Of a stretch of 64,000 nucleotides of DNA, positions 1 to 8,901 are shown piece after piece. The stretch is from AP-15 sp963775875 (lineage in GTDB: Bacteria; Pseudomonadota; Alphaproteobacteria; ATCC43930; CGMCC-115725): positions 124,001 through 188,000 of the forward strand of contig CAVZKP010000014.1 in the NCBI GenBank assembly GCA_963775875.1, given 5' to 3'. Positions within the stretch are counted from its first letter, which is position 1, and every line of letters starts with the position of its first letter. Made by a program: the position numbers and the translations under genes. The notes beneath the pieces were generated by a model. It did no database searches. It was not told where the DNA came from and saw only the letters and a list, made by a program, of their open reading frames with translations.

Positions 1-932
1 GTTGGGGCATTCCCCACGCGGTGCCGATGAACGGAGCCAAGCTGGTGCTGCCCGGGCCGCGTCTCGATGGAGCCAGCCTCTATGAGCTGTTCGAGGCCGA
101 AGGCGTCACCTATGCCCTTGGGGTGCCGACGGTGTGGCTTGGCTTCGAGGCCCACCTCTCGGCCAGCGGTGCGCGCTGCTCGACACTGCACCGGGTGCTG
201 TCCGGCGGCTCGGCGGTGCCGCCGTCGATGGTCGAAGCCTTCGCCCGTCACGGCATCGACATGCGCCAGGGTTGGGGCATGACCGAGATGAGCCCGCTCG
301 GCACCACGGCGGCGCTGAAGGCAAAGCACCGCGGCCTCGAGCCGCCGGCGCAGCTGGCGGTCAAGACCAAGCAGGGGCGGCCGGTGTTTGGCGTGGAAAT
401 GAAAATCGTCGACGAGGAGGGACACGCCCAGCCGCATGACGGCAAGTCGATGGGCGAGCTGCTGGTGCGCGGCCCGTGGATCGTCAGCGGCTATTTCGAG
501 GATACCGAGGCGAGCGCGACCGCAGTCGAGCCAGACGGCTGGTTCCACACCGGCGACATGGCGGTGATCGATGCCGACGGCTATATGCAGATCACCGACC
601 GGCGCAAGGATGTGATCAAATCGGGCGGGGAGTGGATCAGCTCGATCGACCTCGAAAACGCGGCGGTCGCCCATGACGATGTGGCCGAGGCTGCGGTCAT
701 CGCCGTGCCCGACCCGCGCTGGGGCGAGCGGCCGTTGCTGATCGTAGCCCCGCGGCCCGGCAGCAAGCCCGAGCGCGAGCAGCTGATCGAACTCCTCGCC
801 CGCCAATTCCCGAAATGGATGCTGCCAGAGGAGGTCGTCTGCATCGACGAGATGCCGCATACCGCGACCGGCAAGATCATGAAGACCCGCCTGCGCGAGA
901 TGTTCTGCACGCCCAAGGTCCCGGAGCGGTGA
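1..932 (+). CDS. Acyl-CoA synthetase (AMP-binding), 3' part
   Basis: This is the C-terminal two thirds of a fatty-acyl-CoA ligase, which activates a carboxylic acid as an acyl-adenylate and transfers it to CoA. The frame is open to the window edge, so the gene starts upstream. Visible motifs are the GVPTVW segment, the adenylate-forming signature around GWGMTEMSP, the HTGD motif, the hinge DRRKDVIKSGGEW and the C-terminal PHTATGKIMK with its catalytic lysine. The overall pattern resembles medium/long-chain ligases of the AlkK type; the chain length cannot be read from the sequence. The next gene begins 190 bases downstream and no terminator was recognised between them. Confidence 0.88.
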   Translation, partial: WGIPHAVPMNGAKLVLPGPRLDGASLYELFEAEGVTYALGVPTVWLGFEAHLSASGARCSTLHRVLSGGSAVPPSMVEAFARHGIDMRQGWGMTEMSPLGTTAALKAKHRGLEPPAQLAVKTKQGRPVFGVEMKIVDEEGHAQPHDGKSMGELLVRGPWIVSGYFEDTEASATAVEPDGWFHTGDMAVIDADGYMQITDRRKDVIKSGGEWISSIDLENAAVAHDDVAEAAVIAVPDPRWGERPLLIVAPRPGSKPEREQLIELLARQFPKWMLPEEVVCIDEMPHTATGKIMKTRLREMFCTPKVPER

Positions 933-1121
933 CCGAACCACCTTGGGGAAGTCTTCGCCGCATTTGGGCTTCGATGGTTATGGCGCGACGAGCGAAACGC
1001 AACCCATTGCTTCCGCCGCGATGGCCGGTTTCGCTGCGGTCGTGCTTGACGCGGCCGATGCCGCTCACACTATCGCGGAACTGGATCTTGGCGCGCGGCG
1101 TCGAGTGGGGCAAGGGCACGA

Positions 1122-2233
1122 ATGACCGGTTCCTCATGGGCAATTCGGCTGCGTTCCGGACTTTTTAGCGGCTACGAGCCGGCGCCAGCCGAATTCATTG
1201 CACGCCGCAGCTACTATCCATGGCTCGTCGTCGGGACGAACTCCATCGGCGGGTTCATGGGCCAACTCGATGCCAGCATCGTACAGCTCGCATTGCCGAC
1301 ACTCGAGGATCACTTCACGGCGCGGTTGAGCGAGGTGAGTTGGGTCGCTCTCGCCTACCCGCTCGGCGTCATCTCGACCCTGCCGATATTCGCCAGGCTC
1401 GCCGAGATGACCGGTCGGAAGCTGATGTATTTGTTCGGGTTTGCGCTGTTCGCGTTTGCTTCGGCCTCGAGTGGCTTGGCGTCGAACCTGCCCCAACTGA
1501 TCGGCTTACGGGTGCTGCAAGGCATCGCCGGAGCGATGATGGCAGGCAACAGTGTCGCCATTCTGGTCAAGGTGGCCGGTCCGACCAGGCAGGAGCGAGG
1601 CCTGGGAATTTATGCAGCGGCCCAGGCAATCGGCCTCAGCCTGGGTCCCGTCATCGGTGGCTTGTTGCTGGCCACCCTCGGGTGGCGCTGGATATTTTGG
1701 GTCAACGTACCGTTCGCACTTGCCGGCGCGATCATTGGCTGGTTTGTGATCCCCAAAACGACGGATCTCAGCTCGGATCACCGGTTCGACTGGCAGGGCG
1801 GATTATTGCTGATGCCGGCATTGACGGCGCTGCTCATGCTGATCAGCGAGAGCCATGCCTGGGGCCTGAGCTCGCCAGCAATCATCGCGTGCGCAATCGC
1901 AGCAGCGGTTCTGCTGTGGCTGTTCGCCCAGCAGGAACGGCGAATGCCGGCGCCGTTGGTCGACTTGAATCTGTTTCGCATCGGTGCTTTTGCTGGCGGC
2001 ATCCTGGCAATCATTTTCTCCTATGCAATGTTGTACGGCATGCTCTTTCTGATGTCGTTCGCGCTGCTGCGCGGGTACCACGATTCACCGCTGGCAGCGG
2101 GGCTGCGGCTCGCTATCATTCCGGTAGCGCTCGGCATCGTGGCGCCGTTCAGCGGTGCCCTCCACCAGCGGCTCGGCGCCCGGACTGCGTTGTTCAGCGG
2201 AATGGCAATATGCGGGGCGGCCGCGAGAACTTC
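1122..2233 (+). pseudogene. DHA2-type MFS multidrug transporter, truncated by an IS element
   Basis: The N-terminal roughly 370 residues look like a drug:H+ antiporter of the EmrB/QacA (14-helix) group. The segment GQLDASIVQLALPT lies in helix 1, motif A-like FARLAEMTGRK follows helix 2, and the motif C-like GLSLGPVIGGLLLATLGWRW lies in helix 5. Family members are usually about 460-500 residues. Here the homologous frame stops making sense at about 2225-2233, after GMAICGAA, where an IS5-type element begins, so the last helices are missing. They are not found on the far side of the element either, so DNA was lost as well as interrupted. The product is probably non-functional. Confidence 0.8.
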
Positions 2234-3210
2234 GGAAGCGTTGGCTCCGGCTGTGCGGATAGGCAATTCGCGTCTCGGCCAGCAGTTTCGGCGAACAGGG
2301 TGTGCAGCTGCGCGGTGTTCTTGGCCAGGCCGCGGTAGCGCAGCTTCTTAAGGCGGAACAGGTTCTTGACGATGTGGAAGGGGTGCTCGACCCAGGCGCG
2401 GACCTGCGACAACGCCCTCTCGACCGGCTCCGCCAAGTCCCGCAGGGCTTTGGGCAACGCCTTGATGATGCCGCGCTTGACCGCGATGTTCCAGGACACC
2501 TCGCGGTCGCGATGTTCCGGCCGCTTGCTCGCCCCGCTATAGCCGGCATCGGCGAATACCGCCTCCTCGCGGCCGTGCAGCACCGCCGCCATCTGGTTGA
2601 TATCGGCTTCGTTGGCGGCGGTGCCGGTGAGCGTGTGCACCACCCCCGAGGCAACGTCCACCCCGATATGCGCCTTCATCCCGAAGTGCCATTGGTTGCC
2701 CTTCTTGGTCTGGTGCATCTCCGGGTCGCGGGACTTGCTCTTGTTTTTGGTCGAGGGCGGGGTGGCGATGATCGTGGCATCGACGATGGTGCCCTGGCGC
2801 ATCAGCAAGCCGCGCTCTTCCAAAAGCGCCCCGACTTCGTCGAACAGCACCTTGGTCAGCCCGTGCTGCTCCAGCCAATGGCGGAAATGCAGCACCGTCG
2901 TTGCGTCCGGTACCGGGTCGCGGTTCAGGTCAATCCCGGCAAAGCCGCGCAATGCCTGGCTGTCGTAGAGCGCATCTTCCAGCGCCTCATCGGCCAACCC
3001 ATACCACTGCTGCAGGAAGTAGATCCGCAGCATCCGCTCCAGCTCGATCGATGGACGGCCGCGCTCGCCCTTCGGGTACAGCGGCCGCAGACGCTCAACC
3101 AGCCGCGCCCACGGCACCACAAGCTCCATCTCAGCCAAAAACTTGTCCCGGCGCGTCCGCTTCTTCTTGCCGGCGTATTCCGCCCGCGAAAAGCTCCCCT
3201 GCCGCTCCAT
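2194..3210 (-). CDS. IS5-family transposase
   Basis: This is a DDE transposase catalysing cut-and-paste movement of the surrounding element. The N-terminal helix region (MERQGSFSRAEYAGKKKR) and the later blocks are typical of the IS5 subgroup. The catalytic acidic residues are visible as GTIVDATII, VFADAGYSG and WVEHPFHIVKN. The start at 3210 or 3213 matches family N-termini better than the longer reading from 3243. The last 30 or so residues after HTLFA do not look like a normal transposase end, and the frame runs past the inferred left end of the element to 2194. The C-terminus may therefore be altered and the enzyme inactive. Confidence 0.85.
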   Translation of the reverse strand: MERQGSFSRAEYAGKKKRTRRDKFLAEMELVVPWARLVERLRPLYPKGERGRPSIELERMLRIYFLQQWYGLADEALEDALYDSQALRGFAGIDLNRDPVPDATTVLHFRHWLEQHGLTKVLFDEVGALLEERGLLMRQGTIVDATIIATPPSTKNKSKSRDPEMHQTKKGNQWHFGMKAHIGVDVASGVVHTLTGTAANEADINQMAAVLHGREEAVFADAGYSGASKRPEHRDREVSWNIAVKRGIIKALPKALRDLAEPVERALSQVRAWVEHPFHIVKNLFRLKKLRYRGLAKNTAQLHTLFAETAGRDANCLSAQPEPTLPKFSRPPRILPFR

Positions 3211-3290
3211 CATCCCGCCCCGTGGTCCCCCCAGACCAGCCAATTCTACCCGCCGCCAGCGCTCACACCGGCCTGTTTTTCAGCGTTTCC
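2234..3290. mobile_element. IS5-family insertion sequence, about 1.06 kb
   Basis: The element carries one minus-strand transposase gene. Its right end is well defined. Read on the minus strand it begins GGAAACGCTGAAAAACAGG, and it abuts CTAG at 3291-3294, the kind of 4-bp target favoured by the IS5 group. A weaker matching end, GGAAGCGTTGG, starts at 2234 on the plus strand and would be the left inverted repeat. No matching CTAG precedes it (CTTC is found), and the two flanks belong to different genes. The insertion was therefore probably followed by an adjacent deletion, or arose by recombination between copies. The left boundary is the uncertain one. Confidence 0.7.
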
Positions 3291-3491
3291 CTAGCTGTTC
3301 GACCTGGCGGGGACGCGAGAAGCGCGTTTCGACTTCGGCCGATTCGCGTCAGCTGTCTTTCCGGTTCGATGAACCGGAGGAGCGGTGATGACCTTGTCGA
3401 AGGTCCGCGCGAACCGTTCCCACGAATCTGAGCGGAGTTCAATCCCTTCGTCGGCCGGCGTTGTCGGTATCGGGCGCGGCTTATCCATCAT
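3291..3491 (-). CDS. Small hypothetical protein cut by the IS end
   Basis: This short reading frame of about 66 residues contains a SWERFARTFDKVI segment followed by PPVHRTGK. That resembles small conserved proteins of the WERFERAVD..PPxHR type found in proteobacteria. Its stop codon TAG is formed by the CTAG target site of the neighbouring IS5-type element, so the original 3' end was probably replaced by the insertion. The C-terminal 20 residues are basic and low in complexity. No strong ribosome-binding site is visible. It may be a gene remnant; no function can be assigned. Confidence 0.35.
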   Translation of the reverse strand: MMDKPRPIPTTPADEGIELRSDSWERFARTFDKVITAPPVHRTGKTADANRPKSKRASRVPARSNS

Positions 3492-4064
3492 AGAACCCGG
3501 CCCAAGGCGCTTCCGCGGACGAAGCATGAAAACAAGCCATTGTGTGTGGCAGCTCAGTTCTTTATACGCGTGGTGCGGACCGGGTGGCCTTGGTTCAAGC
3601 CCTGACCACCCGGGAGCCGCGCGATCCCCGGAGGCATAAAGCGCTCCTGCCAGCGGTCAGACCTCGGATGTTGCCGTTGCGAACCGGCGCAGCGATTGGA
3701 TGGCCGAGGATTGCGGGTTCAAGTCCCGTCGGCAGCACCACCCTCCGTCAGTCCCCGACCAGGAAACTTGTTCGCGATCTGATACGTATATGTGCGTAGA
3801 AGCGCATACCACTGCAAGCTCAGAAATGCGGCGTAATTTCGATGGCGATCCCCCTCACCGCGTGGCGCACCGGCCGCAAACAGGAGGTGAGCAGACTGCG
3901 TCCATCAAACGCGGGGTACGATGAAACACTAATCGTGCGGCGCCCTTTGCCAAAAACCGAGCACGCGCAGCTGCCCGATCCGATGCGGCCGACAGGCGGT
4001 CCAACCCGCTTCCATATATGAGCACATCGTTGATATCGGACCGACTCTTCCCCATCCTTGGCGG
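3295..4064. other. Intergenic region between IS5 and gltX
   Basis: Apart from the small minus-strand frame at 3291-3491 and a tRNA-like segment at 3670-3740, I see no convincing gene here. Short reading frames are present on both strands, but they are rich in arginine and proline and match no family I recognise. No clear promoter for gltX was identified. Confidence 0.5.
3670..3740 (+). other. Degenerate tRNA-like segment (T arm, acceptor, CCA)
   Basis: Positions 3713-3729 form a proper T arm (stem GCGGG/CCCGT around loop TTCAAGT). They are followed by CGGCAGC, a discriminator A and an encoded CCA ending at 3740. A pairing 5' acceptor strand, GTTGCCG, occurs at 3670-3676 and a TGCG/CGCA D-like stem at 3678-3691. 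No acceptable anticodon arm can be drawn in the middle and the total of 71 nt is short. This could be a decayed tRNA or a leftover integration site; it is unlikely to be a working tRNA. Confidence 0.3.
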
Positions 4065-5469
4065 ATGACCGTCACTGTCCGTTTTGCCCCGTCGCCGACC
4101 GGGTTTCTGCATATTGGCGGTGCCCGCACCGCTCTGTTCAACTGGCTCTACGCGCGCCATCACGACGGCACGTTCCGGCTGCGCATCGAGGACACCGACC
4201 GGGCGCGCTCGACGCCGGAGGCGGTGGCGGCGATCATCGACGGGCTCGAGTGGCTCGGCCTCGATTGGGACGGCGAGATCGTCCATCAATCCGCCCGAGT
4301 CGAGCGCCATGCCGAGGTGGCGCGGCGGTTGCTGACGACGGGCCGCGCCTATCATTGTTGGTGCACGCCGGCCGAACTTGAGGCGATGCGCGAGCGGGCG
4401 CGGGCCGAAAAGCGGTCGGTGCGCTATGACGGCACCTGGCGCGACCGTGACCCGGCCGAGGCGCCGCCGGGCGTGCTGCCGGTGATCCGCCTCAGGGCGC
4501 CGCAGCAGGGGGCGACGACGATTCACGACCGGGTGCAGGGCGCGGTCACCGTCGCCAACGCCGAGCTCGACGATCTGATCATCCTGCGCGGTGACGGCAG
4601 CCCGACCTACAATCTCTCGGTCGTGGTCGACGACCACGATATGGCGATCACCCATGTGATCCGCGGCGACGACCACCTGAACAATGCCTTTCGCCAGACC
4701 CAGATCTACCAGGCGCTGGACTGGCAGGTCCCGGAATTCGCCCATCTGCCGCTGATCCACGGCCCCGACGGCGCCAAATTATCGAAGCGCCACGGCGCCC
4801 TCGGGGTCGAGGCCTATCGCGAACAGGGCTATTTGCCGGAAGCCGTGCGCAACTATCTGTTACGGCTCGGCTGGAGCCACGGCGACGACGAGATCATCTC
4901 GACCGAAGAGGCGATCCGCTGGTTCGACCTCGACGCCGTCGGCCGCGCGCCGGCACGGTTCGATTTCGCCAAGCTCGCTAGCGTCAACGCGCATTACATC
5001 CGCGAGGCCGACGATGCGCGGCTGGTCGATCTTGTCGTTCCACGGCTGGAGAAGCCTGGCCTTCCCCTTTCTCCACAGCAGCGCGAGCGCGTTACCGAGG
5101 CCATGCCGGCGATCAAGTTGCGCGCAAGAACGATCGAGGACCTGGCCGACAACGCGCGCTTCTACATACGATTGCGTCCGATCGAACTCACGACCAAACG
5201 TTAAGCTGCTTTTAACTCCCGAAGCGCGCCAGCTGCTCCGGGAGTTGAGCACGGGGCTCGCTGACGAGGAGTGGCAGGCAGCGGCGCTGGAAGCTAGGCT
5301 GCGCAATTTTGCCGACATGAAACGCGTCAAGCTCGGGACCATCGCACAGCCGCTGCGAGCGGCGCTGACCGGGTCGCTGGCCTCACCCGGCATTTTCGAG
5401 GTCATGGAGGTGCTCGGCCGGGAGGAGACACTGGGCCGCATCGCCGATGCCGTTGCGGAGCGCGACTGA
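4065..5469 (+). pseudogene. gltX: Glutamyl-tRNA synthetase, split by a 1-nt frameshift
   Basis: This class I aminoacyl-tRNA synthetase charges tRNA-Glu. The N-terminal part (4065-5204) has the HIGH-type motif in FAPSPTGFLHIGG and the KMSKS-type motif in GAKLSKRHGA. It reaches a TAA at 5202-5204 after IELTTKR. The remaining anticodon-binding region (KLLLTPEAR to GIFEVMEVLGREE) continues in the next frame to 5469. Removing one base, best the C at 5199, restores a single frame of about 467 codons, the normal family length. gltX directly upstream of gltA is the common alphaproteobacterial order, so this looks like the principal copy. The shift is either a sequencing error or a real lesion; many alphaproteobacteria carry a second gltX that could compensate. 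Confidence 0.85.
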
Positions 5470-5579
5470 GCGCTGCCTTCATCTCGCACCTGCGAACGGT
5501 TTGCCAACCGGCGCGGGGAAGTCTATTTTCCGGTCGAGTCCGGCATTGGCCAGCGGGCGCGGCAAGGAGAGGTGCATCG

Positions 5580-6893
5580 ATGGACGGGAACAATATGACG
5601 ACCGGAACCATGACCCTTACGGACAATGAGACCGGAAAATCGGTCGAGCTCCCGGTGCTGGGCGGGACGGTCGGACCGAAGGTCATCGATATCCGCAAGC
5701 TCTATGCCCAGACCGGGCATTTCACCTACGACCCAGGCTTTATGGCGACCGCCGCCTGTCGGTCGAGCATCACCTATATCGACGGCGATGAAGGCGTTTT
5801 GATGTACCGCGGCTATCCGATCCAGGAGCTGGCGGAGAAGAGCGACTTCCTGGAAGTCGCCTATCTGCTGCTCAACGGCGAACTGCCGACGGCGAAGGAG
5901 AAGGCGCAGTTTGTCCACGACATCACCCATCACACGATGGTGCACGAGCAGCTGACGACTTTTTTCCGCGGGTTCCGCCGCGACGCGCACCCGATGGCGG
6001 TGATGTGCGGGGTGGTCGGCGCCCTGTCGGCGTTCTACCACGATTCGACAGACATCCACGACCCGTATCAGCGGATGGTCGCGTCCTACCGCCTGATCGC
6101 CAAAATGCCGACAATCGCGTCGATGGCTTACAAATATTCGATGGGACAGCCCTTTATATTTCCACAGAATTCTCTGGGTTACGCCGAAAATTTCCTGCAT
6201 ATGACTTTTGCCGTTCCGTGCGAAGAGTACAAGGTCAACCCGATCTTGGCGCGAGCGATGGACCGGATCTTTATCCTGCACGCGGATCACGAGCAGAACG
6301 CCTCGACCGCGACGGTGCGAAATGCCGGGTCAAGCGGCGCCAACCCATTCGCCTGCATCGCCGCCGGAATCGCCTCCCTATGGGGTCCGGCGCATGGCGG
6401 GGCCAACGAGGCGGTGCTGAAGATGCTGGACCGCATCGGCGACAAATCTCATATCAAGGAATTCCTCGACCACGTCAAGTCCAAGGAAGACAACGAGCTG
6501 CTGTTCGGCTTTGGACACCGTGTCTACAAGAACTACGATCCCCGCGCACATGTGTTGCGCGACAGCTTTCACGAGGTGCTCGACGAACTCGGCATCAAGG
6601 ACGACCCGCTTCTCGACTTGGCAAAGGAGCTGGAAAAGATCGCACTCAGCGATGACTACTTTATCAAGCGGCGCCTGTACCCGAATGTCGACTTTTATTC
6701 TGGGATCATTTTGAAGGCGATGGGCTTTCCAGTCTCGATGTTCACCGTGCTATTCGCGATCGCGCGCACGGTCGGCTGGGTCGCGCAGTGGACCGAGATG
6801 ATCGAGGATACCGACGCCAAGCTGATGCGGCCGCGCCAGCTGTTCACCGGCTCGGACCTTCGCCATTACCTGGCGGTCGCGGAACGCGGCTGA
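5580..6893 (+). CDS. gltA: Citrate synthase (type II)
   Basis: The enzyme condenses acetyl-CoA and oxaloacetate to citrate at the entry of the TCA cycle. Its 437 residues match the usual length of hexameric, NADH-sensitive type II enzymes. Catalytic regions are visible: the first histidine region HADHEQNASTATVR, GPAHGGANEAV, the second active-site histidine in FGHRVYKNYDPRA, and DFYSG with the catalytic aspartate near the C-terminus. An AAGGAGA ribosome-binding site at 5564-5570, nine bases ahead of the ATG at 5580, supports this start. It follows gltX by 110 bases and may share its transcript. Confidence 0.96.
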   Translation: MDGNNMTTGTMTLTDNETGKSVELPVLGGTVGPKVIDIRKLYAQTGHFTYDPGFMATAACRSSITYIDGDEGVLMYRGYPIQELAEKSDFLEVAYLLLNGELPTAKEKAQFVHDITHHTMVHEQLTTFFRGFRRDAHPMAVMCGVVGALSAFYHDSTDIHDPYQRMVASYRLIAKMPTIASMAYKYSMGQPFIFPQNSLGYAENFLHMTFAVPCEEYKVNPILARAMDRIFILHADHEQNASTATVRNAGSSGANPFACIAAGIASLWGPAHGGANEAVLKMLDRIGDKSHIKEFLDHVKSKEDNELLFGFGHRVYKNYDPRAHVLRDSFHEVLDELGIKDDPLLDLAKELEKIALSDDYFIKRRLYPNVDFYSGIILKAMGFPVSMFTVLFAIARTVGWVAQWTEMIEDTDAKLMRPRQLFTGSDLRHYLAVAERG

Positions 6894-6952
6894 GTCGGCG
6901 GCGCTGGGGGCAGGCGCAGACAGCACGGCGAAATCGTCGTCGGGAGGCAATA

Positions 6953-8005
6953 ATGGCAGAGATCCTGGGATTGGGCTGCACGCACCGGCCGCTAATGCTG
7001 CGTCGTGACGAGGACTGGACGTTTATGATGCGGACATCCCTCGACGACCCGGACATGCCCGAAGCGGCAAAGGACCCGGCGAACTGGCCGCCACAATTGC
7101 GCGAGGAACTCGGCAACGATTGGGGCACGTCGGCAGCCGGGCGCGCGCGCGAAGTCTACCGCCACCACTTCGCCGAGGCGCGCCGCGCGCTCGACGAGTT
7201 CAAGCCGGACGTGATCGTCATGTTCGGGGACGACCAGTACGAAAATTTCAAGGAGGATATCGTCCCGCCCTTTGCCGTGCTCGCTTATGAGGATCGCGAC
7301 ATCCAGCCGTGGCAGCATCGCCGCTCACCCGACAACCCATGGGGCGAGCCCGCCGACACGACCTTCCGCCTGCGCGGCCACCGCGAGGCCGGCAAATATC
7401 TCGCGACCGGCCTTATCGAGAGCGGGATCGACATGGCTTATGCCTATAAGCCGCTCCACCACTCGCTGGGCCACGCCTTCGAGAATACGATCCTATTGCT
7501 CGACAACGAGCGGACCGGGTTCGACTACCCGCTATTGCCAATATCCGTGAATTGCTATGGACGCCGGGTCAATGCCGCGCGCGGGCTGCGCCTGCCCTTG
7601 GCGATGCGCAACCAGATCCGCGACCTCGACCCGCCCTCGCCCAATCCGGCGCGTTGCATGGAAGTCGGGGCAGCTGCCGCACGGGTCATGGCGCAGAGCC
7701 CGTGGCGCACCGCGATCGTCGCCTCATCGAGCTGGTCGCATTCGTTCCTGACCGAAAAGAACAACCAGCTGTGGCCCGACGTGCCGGCGGACCGCCGCCT
7801 ATACGAGGCATTGGAAAAGGGCGATTACGCGGCCTGGCATGGCTACACCACCGACCAGATCGAAGACAGCGGCCAGCATGAGGTATTGAACTGGTTCTGC
7901 CTTCTGGGTGCGATGGAAGAACTCGGCCGCAAGCCCGACCGCTCGACCTTTATCGAGACTTGGGCCTTCGTCTCCCCGGTGGTCTTCGCTTATTATTTGC
8001 CGTGA
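6953..8005 (+). CDS. LigB-type (class III) extradiol dioxygenase family protein
   Basis: This 350-residue protein has the overall pattern of the LigB superfamily of non-haem Fe(II) ring-cleavage dioxygenases. An early histidine lies in LGCTHRPL, a GDDQYENF block follows a DVIVMFG strand, and a second histidine-rich block is LHHSLGHAFEN. WSHSFLTEKN follows late in the protein. The ATG at 6953, preceded by GGGAGGC, is preferred over in-frame codons inside gltA. The substrate is unknown. Adjacent genes encode a maleate-isomerase-like protein (opposite strand) and an HD-domain protein, a set that suggests catabolism of a small aromatic or diacid. The assignment to the superfamily is firm; the specific activity is not. 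Confidence 0.75.
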   Translation: MAEILGLGCTHRPLMLRRDEDWTFMMRTSLDDPDMPEAAKDPANWPPQLREELGNDWGTSAAGRAREVYRHHFAEARRALDEFKPDVIVMFGDDQYENFKEDIVPPFAVLAYEDRDIQPWQHRRSPDNPWGEPADTTFRLRGHREAGKYLATGLIESGIDMAYAYKPLHHSLGHAFENTILLLDNERTGFDYPLLPISVNCYGRRVNAARGLRLPLAMRNQIRDLDPPSPNPARCMEVGAAAARVMAQSPWRTAIVASSSWSHSFLTEKNNQLWPDVPADRRLYEALEKGDYAAWHGYTTDQIEDSGQHEVLNWFCLLGAMEELGRKPDRSTFIETWAFVSPVVFAYYLP

Positions 8006-8010
8006 ATTAG

Positions 8011-8051
8011 CCCTCGCTCCCACCATCCGGGGAGAGGGTTGGGGTGAGGGG
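8011..8051. repeat. Imperfect hairpin, possible dispersed intergenic repeat
   Basis: Between the stop of the dioxygenase gene and the converging isomerase-like gene lies a C-rich/G-rich imperfect hairpin with CCCTC and GAGGG at its ends and CCCACC/GGTTGGGG inside. Read on the minus strand it resembles the CCCTCACCCCAACCCTC type of intergenic repeat seen in many GC-rich bacterial genomes. It could also end transcription in both directions. Confidence 0.4.
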
Positions 8052-8068
8052 CGACGACCATCGGCGCG

Positions 8069-8779
8069 TCAACCGTTTGGCGCCTCCGCGAGCAGGCGGC
8101 CGTAGCCCGGGATCTTGTCGCCGGTCTTCAGCATCGTCAGCATCGCCCAGATCGACGCCTGGTTGGTGGTGACGACCGGCTTGCCGAATTCGCGCTCCCA
8201 CCCGGCGATCGAGGCCATCGTCGGGAAATTGCCGCCGGGGACGACCAACACTTCGATTTCCGGACGATCGATGCGGGCGAAGGCGTCGCGCGCATGCTCC
8301 GGGCCGAGATTGCCGATCGCATAGGAATTGGTGGCGCCAAAACCTTCCAGCGCCACGGTTTCGAGCCCGTGCTTCGTCGCAAAAAGATGCGCCGCGCGCT
8401 GGTTCACCGCCGCTGAATAGGGCGAGACCAGCGCGATCCGCCGCGCCCCCAATGCCCTCACGGCGCGGCCGATGGCCTGCGCCGAGGTAATCGCCGGCAC
8501 GCCGGCGCCGGCGCTCATCCGCCTGGTGGTCACTTCGTCGTAATCATCGGCAAATACGCTCGCCGAGGTTTGCGCCAGGATCACCAGTTCGACCTTGGCC
8601 GTGCCCAAGAGCCGCGACTGATAGTCGACGTCATCATCCCGCGGCGAGGCAAAGGTGTGCCCCGGCGCACTGGTCATCAGCCGTCCGATATGCGCCTGGT
8701 AGGTTGTCGGCAGCAGCCGGCATTCCATTTCTACTGTCGTATTGGTCGAAGGGATCAGAACGCCGAAATGGCGGGTCAT
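8069..8779 (-). CDS. Maleate isomerase / Asp-Glu racemase superfamily protein
   Basis: This 236-residue protein has the two-domain layout of the maleate cis-trans isomerase and arylmalonate decarboxylase family. It opens with FGVLIPSTNTTVE, followed by a mid-protein ALGARRIALVSPY strand. Characterised maleate isomerases use two cysteines, one in an xCTSGS-type loop and one in an SCTN-type loop. At the matching places this protein reads AQTSAS and PGGNFPT, so neither cysteine is visible. Either it has another chemistry or it is non-catalytic. It converges on the LigB-like gene and is divergent from the HD gene, so it is not in one operon with either. The cellular role is unknown. Confidence 0.7.
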   Translation of the reverse strand: MTRHFGVLIPSTNTTVEMECRLLPTTYQAHIGRLMTSAPGHTFASPRDDDVDYQSRLLGTAKVELVILAQTSASVFADDYDEVTTRRMSAGAGVPAITSAQAIGRAVRALGARRIALVSPYSAAVNQRAAHLFATKHGLETVALEGFGATNSYAIGNLGPEHARDAFARIDRPEIEVLVVPGGNFPTMASIAGWEREFGKPVVTTNQASIWAMLTMLKTGDKIPGYGRLLAEAPNG

Positions 8780-8901
8780 CGTGCGGGCCTTTCCGAGTGA
8801 TTAACTAACTTGATCCTAGACATCGCGCGGCGATCCTGTCGACCCTCCAGCACCGCTCTGCTAAGTTGAGCGACCTGCGCCGATCAGAAAGGGACCGGGA
8901 A

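Noticed and set aside
3541..3760. A permuted two-piece tmRNA (ssrA) or an intron-split tRNA around the tRNA-like end
   Set aside because: No partner 5' half, tag-coding sequence or intron boundaries were found upstream or downstream; only the 3' half looks like a tRNA.
4065..5469. Programmed +1 frameshifting in gltX
   Set aside because: The site (AAACGTTAAG) has no known slippery sequence, rare-codon pause or stimulatory structure, and gltX is not known to use recoding; an indel is simpler.
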